DNA of 64,000 nucleotides, taken from NCBI RefSeq assembly GCF_900106745.1, contig NZ_FNNV01000001.1, positions 1,054,001 to 1,118,000 of the forward strand, given 5' to 3'. The translations under genes and the position numbers were made by a program. Numbering within the stretch: position 1 is the stretch's first letter; every line of letters starts with the position of its first letter. Below the pieces are notes generated by a model. It worked only from the letters and a program-made list of their open reading frames with translations, was not told the origin of the DNA and did no database searches. Below, one piece after another: positions 44,232 through 52,647 of the stretch. This DNA is from Paenibacillus sp. CF384 (GTDB lineage Bacteria > Bacillota > Bacilli > Paenibacillales > Paenibacillaceae).

Positions 44232-44428
44232 TCTCCTTCTCCCATCCAGACTTTACTGTCGGTCCCGGATTTACACCAGGTCCACCGTTTCACATGCTCC
44301 ATGCCACTAGGCGTCTGGAACAATGTAACCCGGGTCACGGACTGACAAAGTGATGGCTGCCATTCGTCGAACGAGCAGCACAGCCCTTTGATCACCGCCG
44401 GTTGGGACTTTCACCCGACCCCGAAGGA
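44232..44428 (-). ncRNA. FMN riboswitch (RFN element)
   Basis: On the minus strand the conserved RFN segments appear in order: CTTCGGGGTCGGGTGAAAGT, CCCAACCGGCGGTGAT, CCGACAGTAAAGTCTGGATG and GGGAGAAGG. A variable hairpin (about 44343-44390) is longer than usual. It precedes ribD by about 150 bases and should repress the rib genes when FMN is plentiful. Confidence 0.95.
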
Positions 44429-44509
44429 AAAACGCAAATACTTTGAAGAAATGTTACCACTTCGCCATGGAAAATGCAACTTGTTTCCGTTGAGTGTCTG
44501 GTTTGAGAC

Positions 44510-44559
44510 AAAAAAAGGCCGTCCCTATCATCATAATGATGATCTGGGACAGCCCCTTT
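44510..44559 (-). terminator. Intrinsic terminator after ppiB
   Basis: GGGGCTGTCCC / GGGACGGCC-type arms around an ATCATCAT/ATGATGAT inner stem, followed on the minus strand by a T run of seven. Similar in plan to the terminator at 28524-28574. Confidence 0.85.
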
Positions 44560-44564
44560 ATTTC

Positions 44565-44996
44565 TTACACTTCTACGATTTCAACCTTGCTCATTTTGTC
44601 GCGGCCTTTGAATGCATCGACATGCTCCATGCCTTTGGACACTTTACCGAATACGGTATGTCCGCCGTCAAGGTGCGGCTGCGGCTGGTAAGCGATATAG
44701 AACTGGCTGCCGCCGGTGTTACGGCCGGCATGCGCCATTGCGAGCGATCCGCGCTCATGCTTGTTCGGATTGATTTCGCAATCGATTTGGTAGCCGGGAC
44801 CGCCTGTGCCTGTCCCGCTCGGGCATCCGCCTTGAGCGACGAAGCCGGGAATGACGCGGTGGAAGTTCAAACCGTTGTAGAAACCTTCGTTAGTCAGCTT
44901 CTCGAAGTTTGCTACTGTTCTCGGTGCGTCCTTCTCGAACAGGTCGATAAGAACCTCTGCACCGTTTTCCATTGTGATCTTAGCTTGTTTAGCCAT
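44565..44996 (-). CDS. ppiB: Cyclophilin-type peptidyl-prolyl isomerase
   Basis: 143 residues, a single compact cyclophilin domain: [14 protein letters not shown] (active-site Arg and Phe), [14 protein letters not shown] and VFGKVSKGM. It isomerises proline peptide bonds in the cytoplasm (no signal peptide). It is 26 bases after lysA on the same strand. In B. subtilis ppiB is also near this region. Confidence 0.95.
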   Translation of the reverse strand: MAKQAKITMENGAEVLIDLFEKDAPRTVANFEKLTNEGFYNGLNFHRVIPGFVAQGGCPSGTGTGGPGYQIDCEINPNKHERGSLAMAHAGRNTGGSQFYIAYQPQPHLDGGHTVFGKVSKGMEHVDAFKGRDKMSKVEIVEV

Positions 44997-45022
44997 TGTA
45001 TTGCTTCCTCCTCAAAACCCTA

Positions 45023-46354
45023 TTATTTAGCTGCCGACGTTTGCTGCATACGCGCAGGAATGACGTCATTGCCGATAATATCGTCAAGCGATTCCCGTTT
45101 GACAGCTACGTCAGCTGCACCGTCTTTTACAAAGACGACAGCTGGGCGGCGAATGCGATTATAGTTGCTCGCCATAGCATAATTGTACGCGCCTGTGCAG
45201 AATACAGCAAGTAAGTCGCCGCTATTGGCTTTAGGAAGCTCCAAATCGATGATCAATTTGTCGCCGCTCTCGCAGCATTTGCCTGCAACGGTAACGGTTT
45301 CTTCAAGCGGATCGTTAGCACGGTTAGCTAGAACCGCTTCGTATCTGGACTCATACAGCGCTGGGCGAGGGTTGTCAGTCATACCGCCGTCAACGGCAAT
45401 ATACTTGCGTACGCCAGGGATATCTTTGCTTGTCCCAACCGTATACAGCGTCGTACCCGCATCGCCAACCATACTGCGACCGGGCTCAACCCAAATCTCA
45501 GGAAACGGGTAGCCGGCTGCCGAGAAGTTCGTTTTGATGGAATCGGTGATAGCTTTCACGTATTGCGAAACCGGAAGCGGAGTATCGCCTTCTACATAAC
45601 GGATGCCGAAGCCGCCGCCAAGGTTGATTACGCGGAACGTAATGCTCAGCTCTTCACGTACTTTCACTGCGAAGCCGGCAACTTTATCAACCGCCATTGC
45701 AAAACCTTCAACTTCGAAGATTTGCGAGCCGATGTGGGAATGAACGCCGAGCAGCTCAAGGTTAGGCTGTGCAGCCGCTTCTTGAATCGCTGTGTAAGCT
45801 GTGCCATTGCCAAGGTCGAAGCCGAATTTGGAATCGGTTTGGCCTGTGGTGATATATTCATGCGTATGTGCTTCTACACCTGGCGTGATACGAAGTAATA
45901 CGTTAACTTTCTTGCCTTTGTCGCCCGCCAGCGCGTTAAGCAGGTACAATTCGTTGAAGTTATCGACTACGAAGCAGCCAATGTTCGCATCAAGCGCCAT
46001 GTTGATCTCTTCAGGCGTTTTGTTGTTGCCGTGGAAGTGAATCCGTGCAGCCGGGAAGCCGGCTTTAATCGCTGTGTACAGCTCGCCGTCGGAAACAACG
46101 TCCAGCGACAGACCTTCTTGCTCGGCGATCGTGCACATAGCCATTACGCTGAATGCTTTACTAGCGTAAGCTACTTGGAATTTAAGGCCCGAAGCGCGGA
46201 AAGACTCGACATACTCACGTGCTCTCTGACGAACGAGCGCCTCGTCGACGATATATAGGGGTGTTCCGAATTGTGCGGCCAAATCAGCCGTATCGCAGCC
46301 GCCGATTTCCAGATGGCCTTGTGCATTAATTTTGCTGGTACCGTGTAAGTACAT
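45023..46354 (-). CDS. lysA: Diaminopimelate decarboxylase
   Basis: 443 residues, PLP-dependent fold III enzyme: YASKAF (PLP Lys), GVHSHIGSQI, NLGGGFGI and EPGRSMVG. It makes lysine from meso-diaminopimelate. The ATG at 46354 follows GGAGG by 8 bases. The leader is only 132 bases and has no lysine riboswitch. lysA follows the spoVA genes, as in B. subtilis. Confidence 0.96.
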   Translation of the reverse strand: MYLHGTSKINAQGHLEIGGCDTADLAAQFGTPLYIVDEALVRQRAREYVESFRASGLKFQVAYASKAFSVMAMCTIAEQEGLSLDVVSDGELYTAIKAGFPAARIHFHGNNKTPEEINMALDANIGCFVVDNFNELYLLNALAGDKGKKVNVLLRITPGVEAHTHEYITTGQTDSKFGFDLGNGTAYTAIQEAAAQPNLELLGVHSHIGSQIFEVEGFAMAVDKVAGFAVKVREELSITFRVINLGGGFGIRYVEGDTPLPVSQYVKAITDSIKTNFSAAGYPFPEIWVEPGRSMVGDAGTTLYTVGTSKDIPGVRKYIAVDGGMTDNPRPALYESRYEAVLANRANDPLEETVTVAGKCCESGDKLIIDLELPKANSGDLLAVFCTGAYNYAMASNYNRIRRPAVVFVKDGAADVAVKRESLDDIIGNDVIPARMQQTSAAK

Positions 46355-46486
46355 GTAATATTCCTCCGTTTTCTCCCATGAAATTCCCAATGATTATGTT
46401 TGCACCATTTAACATCAGTATAGCGCATTCGGTCAATGGCCGAAATGGATAAATCCACATTTCATTTGCATTTTTTGCAAAAGCGT

Positions 46487-48211
46487 TTAGCGATGCTTGT
46501 CAGTAGGCATTCGATCCCGCTGCTGCGGCTTCAGCAAATTCGGCCTAGTCCGGTTCGACAGCACCGGCACGCGGATAATAATGCTGAGCAGTCCTTTCGG
46601 GTCAAACGGGATAAGAGGCCACATATAGGGTCTGTTAAAGGAGCGGCTCAGAACCAGCATAATAAAGGTGACCGTCGTAGCGACCATAAATCCCGGCACC
46701 TTGAAAATCGCCACTGCGACGATAAGAAGCAGCCTGATGATTCGGTTGGCAAGGCCTAGCTCATAGCTTGGCGTCGCGAACATTCCGATCGAAGCAATCG
46801 CCATATACAACACGACCTCATTGACGAACAATCCCGTCTTGACCGCGATATCGCCGATCAAGATAGCCGCGATCAACGACATCGCAGTAGCAAGCGGAGT
46901 CGGCGTATGGATGGATGCCATCCGCATTAAATCGACTCCGACTTCTGCGAGGAGGAATTGCGCAACCATCGGCAGTTTGCCCGGCTTCTGCGCTCCGATG
47001 AAATCCAGCGCCGGCGGTTTGAGCTCCGGCTTGAGCGTGAACAGAAACCATAACGGAAGCAGGAACAAAGAGGCTGCAATCCCGAAGAAACGGACCCAGC
47101 GCAAATAGGTGCCGATAAACGGCGTTTGCCGATTTTCTTCCGCATGCTGCGTCAAATCAAAGAACGTCGTCGGCAAAATCATCACGCTCGGCGTTGTATC
47201 CACGAATAGCGCGATATGCCCTTCCATCAGATGGACAGCTACCGTATCCGGGCGTTCCGAATAGCGCACGAGCGGGAACGGGTTCCAGCCCCGCTTCACC
47301 GTGGCTTCCTCAAGCTGCTTGTCTGCAAGCGGTAATCCGTCGAGCTTGATTTGTTGGATTTTCTTCTTGATGGCGCTAAGCATCTCTTTATCAACGATAT
47401 CGTCGATGTACGCGATACAAACATCCGTCTGCGTCCGTTCCCCGACTCGCATAATCTCATAGCGCAGCTTCTTATCCCGCAGCCGGCGGCGGACAAGCGT
47501 CACGTTTACGAGCATCGTTTCGACGAACCCGTCCCGTGCACCGCGAACGACGCGCTCTAGCGATGGCTCCTCGGGATTCCGAGCCGGAAAGGCTTTGGCA
47601 TCAATGAGCAGTACGGTGGATTGACCTTCTATGTACATCGCAGTTCCGCCTGCGAGTACATTGTTCAACATCAATTCCCAGTCATTCTCTTGCGCTACTT
47701 GTACGGCCGACACATAGAGATCGAGAAAATCATGAAGGACATCCGTGGAGAGATCCTCCGATTCCAAGTAGGTCAACCGTTTAATAATTTCAGTCAGCAC
47801 CGTATCCTTCGCAAAGCCGTTGATGAAGAAGAATGCGGTCCTCTTGTTTGCAAAGGTCATTTCGCGGACCACAATATCGAAGCTCATTTTGAAGCCAACT
47901 TCATCCTCCAGCTGCTGCAAGAACTCGTCCATCTTCAGAGGAATCGGGACTTTAGGTTTCTCGGTCTTTAATTGCGGCCGTTTGCGATGGCTGATAATCG
48001 GCTGATCTTCTTCCGCAAACGGAGGCTCCGAGAACTGGATGCCACTGTCATCCTCATGCTGATCAGCACCGGTACGGGAATCCGCGCTCGCCTCCTTCTC
48101 CCCGTCATTTTCGTTCAACTTGCCCTCGTTGTCATACCAGAAAACATGAACGGGCTTCTTAAATCCAGAGCCTGTTTGCTCTTCACTGTCGCCAGTATCG
48201 CGTCCACTCAT
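46487..48211 (-). CDS. spoVAF: SpoVAF, GerA-like spore membrane protein
   Basis: 574 residues. The N-terminal part (about 1-95) is acidic and Glu/Asp-rich, longer than usual. The GerA-family body follows (VREMTFANKRTAFFFINGF, PFPLVRYSERPD, five C-terminal helices). SpoVAF forms a subcomplex with germinant receptors and aids release of dipicolinate. GGAAGGG lies 6 bases before the ATG. It directly follows spoVAB, where AC, AD and AE would usually intervene. Confidence 0.93.
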   Translation of the reverse strand: MSGRDTGDSEEQTGSGFKKPVHVFWYDNEGKLNENDGEKEASADSRTGADQHEDDSGIQFSEPPFAEEDQPIISHRKRPQLKTEKPKVPIPLKMDEFLQQLEDEVGFKMSFDIVVREMTFANKRTAFFFINGFAKDTVLTEIIKRLTYLESEDLSTDVLHDFLDLYVSAVQVAQENDWELMLNNVLAGGTAMYIEGQSTVLLIDAKAFPARNPEEPSLERVVRGARDGFVETMLVNVTLVRRRLRDKKLRYEIMRVGERTQTDVCIAYIDDIVDKEMLSAIKKKIQQIKLDGLPLADKQLEEATVKRGWNPFPLVRYSERPDTVAVHLMEGHIALFVDTTPSVMILPTTFFDLTQHAEENRQTPFIGTYLRWVRFFGIAASLFLLPLWFLFTLKPELKPPALDFIGAQKPGKLPMVAQFLLAEVGVDLMRMASIHTPTPLATAMSLIAAILIGDIAVKTGLFVNEVVLYMAIASIGMFATPSYELGLANRIIRLLLIVAVAIFKVPGFMVATTVTFIMLVLSRSFNRPYMWPLIPFDPKGLLSIIIRVPVLSNRTRPNLLKPQQRDRMPTDKHR

Positions 48212-48241
48212 ATCAAACCCTTCCTTCCCTTCCAATCGGTA

Positions 48242-48685
48242 TTACGATGCATCGTCCATCCATTGAAATACGAGCCAATCAAATAAGGATCCGGTCACTT
48301 TGCCAAGCAACATGGCCATGACCAAACTAACCATGTAGCGGCTTAATCTCATTCGTTTGGCCAAAATCGGAATCACATTCATAACTTCTGTCAGCGCGGC
48401 ACCGAGCATCCCAACAAATATGCCGTCAAAACTGCCAATAACAACCAATGTCCCTGACCTCGGCAGCATCATCCGCCAATCGAGGAAGTCGGCAAGCGAC
48501 CAGAATACGGCGCCGCAAACGACAGCCGTTTCGAACCAAATGGACTTTCGGTACGCATAAGCCAGCTGAGCAAGCCTAGGGATCACATCCAGAACAATCA
48601 GCAATGCGACAAGCGCACTTCCTACCCCAAGTCCCCCAGCAAAACCGAGTATAGCGACAAATAGATTCGCTGCTGCACTAGCCAT
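48242..48685 (-). CDS. spoVAB: SpoVAB, stage V sporulation protein AB
   Basis: 147 residues, four or five membrane helices, with the block GSFDGIFVGMLGAALTEVMN typical of SpoVAB. It is thought to act in dipicolinic acid movement into and out of the spore core. The ATG overlaps the spoVAA end by 8 bases. The longer frame upstream is not supported. Confidence 0.9.
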   Translation of the reverse strand: MASAAANLFVAILGFAGGLGVGSALVALLIVLDVIPRLAQLAYAYRKSIWFETAVVCGAVFWSLADFLDWRMMLPRSGTLVVIGSFDGIFVGMLGAALTEVMNVIPILAKRMRLSRYMVSLVMAMLLGKVTGSLFDWLVFQWMDDAS

Positions 48686-49352
48686 CGTCAATCCCCGCTC
48701 CCGGCTGCTTTGAAGCAGAGCTGCCCTCACCGGATTCGCTTTTCTTGCGCATTTCATCGGCTATGACGTATGCATTCACATTCTCCTCATACATATAGAG
48801 CTCCACCTCGAGCGGATTAGGCTCTTCATTAAATCGTTTGCGAAACAGATGATTGAAGAACACCATCATCCCGATGCCAATCCCAAAGGAGTATGGCACT
48901 TGGAACCACAGCGGATGCTCCGATTTCGTACCTGTGACCATCTCCGTGATACGGGAATGGACTTCCTTCATACTGACGTCCGTATGAAAATTCATAATCG
49001 CCAAACCGGAGCCAAAGAACAGCAGCAGCCAAGTGACGATGAGAATGACATAACGAGGCTTTCTCGGCGCGTCTGCGACGATGACCAGCACCTGCGGATC
49101 CCCGTACGAATCAACCAGCGTTCCTGGTTCTGCTTCTCGGATCAGCTTGACGATTTGGAGCAGATCAATGACGACGCGGTTGCCGTCCTTCCTTGAATGA
49201 CGGTGAAGAACGAGCGACGTAAGCCTGCTTTCCAGCTCAGCATCGCTTGAGAATAAGCGGGCGGCATGACCCAGCGTCACGTGCTCGCCCGGACGTATGC
49301 CAATCCGCTTGCGTAGGCGCAAATACAAGTTGGGCTGCATGTCAGCGTTCAT
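48678..49352 (-). CDS. spoVAA: SpoVAA, stage V sporulation protein AA
   Basis: 224 residues with a soluble N-terminal half (RPGEHVTLGHAARLF..., VIDLLQIVKLI) and two membrane helices (about 100-118 and 145-165). First gene of the spoVAA-AB-AF cluster and preceded by a candidate sigma-G promoter. The acidic/Ser-rich tail is variable. Confidence 0.9.
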   Translation of the reverse strand: MNADMQPNLYLRLRKRIGIRPGEHVTLGHAARLFSSDAELESRLTSLVLHRHSRKDGNRVVIDLLQIVKLIREAEPGTLVDSYGDPQVLVIVADAPRKPRYVILIVTWLLLFFGSGLAIMNFHTDVSMKEVHSRITEMVTGTKSEHPLWFQVPYSFGIGIGMMVFFNHLFRKRFNEEPNPLEVELYMYEENVNAYVIADEMRKKSESGEGSSASKQPGAGIDDG

Positions 49353-49386
49353 GCCGGCACCCCCTTTCCAGTCGGAATTTCCTTGT

Positions 49387-49414
49387 TAGTATGATTAAAG
49401 GAGGGGCAGGATAA
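49387..49414 (-). promoter_or_regulatory. Candidate sigma-G promoter of spoVAA
   Basis: -10 box CATACTA (49387-49393) fits CATnnTA exactly. 18 bases upstream is GATTA, one mismatch from the -35 consensus gnATR. The spoVA operon is sigma-G-dependent in B. subtilis. Confidence 0.55.
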
Positions 49415-49429
49415 TCGGAACAAACACAG

Positions 49430-49469
49430 CAAAAAAAGCCAAATTGCCCTTTTGGACAATTTGACTTTA
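49430..49469 (-). terminator. Terminator of the spoIIA operon
   Basis: AAAGTCAAATTGTCC and GGGCAATTTGGCTTT pair, followed by eight T on the minus strand, 12 bases past sigF. Confidence 0.9.
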
Positions 49470-49480
49470 GTCAGCCGCAT

Positions 49481-50236
49481 TCATTGCGCAATTTGATTGC
49501 GAATGAGCTGCAATATTTTTTTCTCAAGCCGGGATACCTGCACCTGCGAGATACCGAGCCTCGAGGCGACCTCCGACTGGGTTTGGTCTCGATAGTATCT
49601 GAGAAATACGATGAGCCGCTCCCGCTCCGACAAACCGCCGATCGCTTCGTTCAGCGCCAGCTTATCGAACCATCGCTCTTGGGATTCGTCAGCAATCTGA
49701 TCCATCAGCGTAATGGGATCACCGTCGTTCTCGAATACCGTCTCGTGAATAGACGTTGGCGGCTTATTCGCTTCCTGTGCGAAGACGACATCCTCCGGCG
49801 TGATCCCGAGCCGTTCCGCCACTTCCTTAATCGTGGGAAGACGACCCAGCACCTTAGACAGCTCATCCTTGGTCTTGCGCACTTTATTGGCCGTCTCTTT
49901 CAACGAGCGGCTAACCTTTAATGTGCCGTCATCCCGAAGGAAGCGCTGAATTTCGCCGATAATCATCGGCACCGCATAGGTGGAAAATTTCACCTCATAG
50001 GAGAGATCGAACTTATCGACAGATTTAAGCAAGCCGATGCAGCCGATCTGGAACAAATCTTCCGGTTCATAGCCTCGCCCCATAAACCGCTGAACTACGG
50101 ACCATACGAGCCGGATGTTGCATTGCACGAGCGTATCGCGCGCGAGCGTGTCTCCCGATTGACTAAGCGCAATGAGCCGCTTGACCTCGGAGTCATCCAA
50201 ATAAGGCTGCGCCGTTTGTTTCATATCGACATCCAT
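49481..50236 (-). CDS. sigF: RNA polymerase sigma factor F
   Basis: 251 residues with sigma-70 regions 2 (EDLFQIGCIGLLKSVDKFD), 3 and 4 (SQVQVSRLEKKILQ). Sigma F is the first forespore sigma factor. The ATG at 50236 follows AGGGG by 9 bases. It lies 20 bases after spoIIAB, completing spoIIAA-AB-AC. Confidence 0.97.
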   Translation of the reverse strand: MDVDMKQTAQPYLDDSEVKRLIALSQSGDTLARDTLVQCNIRLVWSVVQRFMGRGYEPEDLFQIGCIGLLKSVDKFDLSYEVKFSTYAVPMIIGEIQRFLRDDGTLKVSRSLKETANKVRKTKDELSKVLGRLPTIKEVAERLGITPEDVVFAQEANKPPTSIHETVFENDGDPITLMDQIADESQERWFDKLALNEAIGGLSERERLIVFLRYYRDQTQSEVASRLGISQVQVSRLEKKILQLIRNQIAQ

Positions 50237-50256
50237 GCGGTCCAACCCCTATGCGC

Positions 50257-50703
50257 CTAATTAAAAAGCGCTTTTTTCGATTCAATGCGCTTTGTCATCG
50301 CGATCGACGTTCCGTTGCCCGGCTCGCTGTACACATCGAAGCCATCCATGAAGTTCTCCATAATCGTAAAGCCCATTCCGGAGCGCTCCATTTCCGGTTT
50401 GGAGGTATAAAGAGGCTGGCGCGCAAGGTCCAGATCTTCAATGCCTCTGCCCTTGTCATGGACGGTAAGCTTCACGATATCGCCGTCAATGAAGCCTTCG
50501 ATCGTAACGACACCGTTTGGATCGCCGTCATAGCCGTGAATAATCGCATTGGTTACCGCTTCGGAGATAGCCGTCTTCAGATCATTCAATTCTTCCATTG
50601 TCGGGTCCAGTTGAGATACGAAAGCCGCAACCGCAACACGCGCGAACGCTTCATTCTCCGAACGTGCGGAGAACGACAGTGTCATCTCATTTCTTCCGTT
50701 CAT
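50257..50703 (-). CDS. spoIIAB: SpoIIAB, anti-sigma F factor and kinase
   Basis: 148 residues: GHKL ATPase motifs [24 protein letters not shown] and [12 protein letters not shown]. It binds sigma F and phosphorylates SpoIIAA. Its ATG overlaps the spoIIAA stop (ATGA). Confidence 0.97.
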   Translation of the reverse strand: MNGRNEMTLSFSARSENEAFARVAVAAFVSQLDPTMEELNDLKTAISEAVTNAIIHGYDGDPNGVVTIEGFIDGDIVKLTVHDKGRGIEDLDLARQPLYTSKPEMERSGMGFTIMENFMDGFDVYSEPGNGTSIAMTKRIESKKALFN

Positions 50704-51053
50704 GAAACGACCTCCAAACTTGTGAGCGCGAGCCGCTCGTTCTCGTGAATCGGCAATATTTTGAACAATCCCGACAGCTCGAACAGTCGATAGACGCTCT
50801 GATTCACGTCGCAAACGACCATCTTGCCGCCTCTGGCCTTAAGCTGCTTATACCGGCCGAGAATAACGCCAAGTCCTGAGCTGTCCATGAACTGCAGATC
50901 CTTCAGGCTGAGAATGATATGGGCGCTGTTGCCATGCAGAATCGCTTCTTCCATCTTGAACCGGACAACATCTGCGGTATGGTGATCAAGCTCGCCCCGC
51001 AGTCTAACGATCAGTACATTTCGATAATGCTCCAATTCAATCTGAAGGCTCAT
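50700..51053 (-). CDS. spoIIAA: SpoIIAA, anti-anti-sigma F factor
   Basis: 117 residues, the same length as in B. subtilis, a STAS domain with the phosphorylated serine in [14 protein letters not shown]. Unphosphorylated SpoIIAA frees sigma F. First gene of the spoIIA operon; separated from dacF by 209 bases that hold a sigma-H promoter candidate. Confidence 0.97.
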   Translation of the reverse strand: MSLQIELEHYRNVLIVRLRGELDHHTADVVRFKMEEAILHGNSAHIILSLKDLQFMDSSGLGVILGRYKQLKARGGKMVVCDVNQSVYRLFELSGLFKILPIHENERLALTSLEVVS

Positions 51054-51159
51054 ACTGTTGTTCACTCCTAACGATTATTGCCCTGCTATTGCGGAGCACA
51101 AGCTATCCACCTGCGACTCTAAGACAAGCGTCGATGGATAAGTTAGTGTTGAACAAGCA

Positions 51160-51187
51160 ATTCTACGCCTCAGCTTTCATTTCCTGC
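51160..51187 (-). promoter_or_regulatory. Candidate sigma-H promoter of spoIIA
   Basis: GCAGGAAAT (-35, 51179-51187) and GTAGAATTG (-10; GAAT at 51160-51163) with a 12-base interval match the sigma-H consensus RnAGGAWWW and RnnGAAT. B. subtilis spoIIA is also transcribed by sigma H. Confidence 0.7.
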
Positions 51188-51262
51188 CCCCCGACAAAAC
51201 TAGAAGCAGAGCGCTAGAAGCAGACAAATACCGCGCCGAAGCACAGTCTGCAAACGACAAAA

Positions 51263-52453
51263 TTACTTAAATAAACTGCCGCAAGACCGTTTAAACAACG
51301 TCCACCAGCCGGCCCGCTCCACAGTAGCAGGGGAATCCACAGCGAACTCGGTCAGTACTTGGTCGCCTTGGAATACGATCAACTTCCCGATGGGGTCGTT
51401 AATGGTCACAGGCGCCTTAAGCGGATTAAGCTGCAGCTGGTAACGGATATCCTTCACCGAGCTGCCTTTCTTCAGGAGCACGCTATAGGAATGCTTCGCC
51501 GTCAGTTTCAATTCCGGCATTACGCCTTTCTCGACAGGTACAACGCCCATCGCGTCGCCTTTCTGGAAGATCGTATGGTTCATATATTGCGCGAACGAGA
51601 AGTCGAACATTTGGGAAACTTCGGCATTGCGCGTTTTCGTATTCGGCTCTCCCATCACGACTGCGATTACACGCAAATTGTCACGGCGGGCAGTAGCAGT
51701 TAAGCAGAATTTCGCTTCGCTGGTAAACCCGGTTTTGAGGCCATCCGCTCCTGTATAGAAACGGACAAGCTTATTGGTATTGACCAGCCAGAACGGTTTC
51801 TCGCTGGATTTACGCAAGTAATCCTGATACAGCCCTGTATATTTCGTTATTTCGGAATGCTTCAGCAGCTCTCTCGACATCACCGCAATGTCATGGGCAG
51901 ATGAGTAATGATCAGTGGCTGGCAGCCCGTTACAATTGTTAAAATGGGTATTCTTCAGGCCAAGCTCGGCAGCGCGTTTATTCATCATGTCGACAAAAGC
52001 GGCTTCCGTTCCGGCGATTTTCTCTGCCATGGCAACAGAAGCATCATTGCCAGATGCAAGCGCTATGCCCTTCAGCATCTCATCGACACTCATTTGCTCG
52101 CCCGGCTCTAGGAAAATTTGCGAGCCTCCCATCGAAGCGGCATAATCACTCGTGGCGACTTTGTCCGTCAGCTTGATGCGGCCTTCGTCCAGCGACTCCA
52201 TGATGAGCAGCATCGTCATGACCTTCGTGATGCTGGCTGGCGGCAAAGCGGCATGGCTGTTCTTCTCATAAATAATCGTCCCGCTGTCTGCGTCCATAAG
52301 AATGGCGGAGCGGGCAGATGGTGCCAGATCCGCAGCGGCAGCAGGTGCCGCATTCGGCGCCGCTCCTTCTTTGGCGAAGGCTGCGGCAGGTGCCGATAGA
52401 ACGAATATCGCCGTTAAACTGATGGCGAACAATTTCTTCCATTTGATAATCAT
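51263..52453 (-). CDS. dacF: DacF-type D-alanyl-D-alanine carboxypeptidase
   Basis: 396 residues, signal peptide ending near AFA, an Ala/Pro-rich linker, and the motifs SITK (active Ser), SGN and KTGF. It trims peptidoglycan during forespore cortex synthesis. Located directly upstream of spoIIAA as in B. subtilis, where dacF read-through also carries spoIIA. Confidence 0.95.
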   Translation of the reverse strand: MIIKWKKLFAISLTAIFVLSAPAAAFAKEGAAPNAAPAAAADLAPSARSAILMDADSGTIIYEKNSHAALPPASITKVMTMLLIMESLDEGRIKLTDKVATSDYAASMGGSQIFLEPGEQMSVDEMLKGIALASGNDASVAMAEKIAGTEAAFVDMMNKRAAELGLKNTHFNNCNGLPATDHYSSAHDIAVMSRELLKHSEITKYTGLYQDYLRKSSEKPFWLVNTNKLVRFYTGADGLKTGFTSEAKFCLTATARRDNLRVIAVVMGEPNTKTRNAEVSQMFDFSFAQYMNHTIFQKGDAMGVVPVEKGVMPELKLTAKHSYSVLLKKGSSVKDIRYQLQLNPLKAPVTINDPIGKLIVFQGDQVLTEFAVDSPATVERAGWWTLFKRSCGSLFK

Positions 52454-52584
52454 AGGTTGTTCTCCTCCTGAATGATGCCCGCGGCATAGCTATGGCCGCA
52501 AATCGGCTAATATCTCCTTCCTAGTGTGGACGAGTGAACAGCAAAATATTCCATTTCATAGCGTGAAAATCAAAATGATCATGC

Positions 52585-52623
52585 AAAAAAGCGGCTATTC
52601 AGGATAAAATCCCGAATAGCCGC
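52585..52623 (-). terminator. Intrinsic terminator after pdp
   Basis: GCGGCTATTCGGGA and TCCTGAATAGCCGC pair around TTTTA, followed by six T on the minus strand. Confidence 0.9.
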
Positions 52624-52647
52624 TCTAGTATTCCGACTTGCTCCTCA

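Noticed and set aside
28524-44559. Dispersed repeat element linking the similar hairpins at 28524-28574 and 44510-44559
   Set aside because: Only short GGGAC/GTCCC arms are shared and both are normal terminators; loops differ, so no mobile element is supported.
46355-46486. Lysine riboswitch upstream of lysA
   Set aside because: The 132-base gap is too short and lacks the conserved L-box segments.
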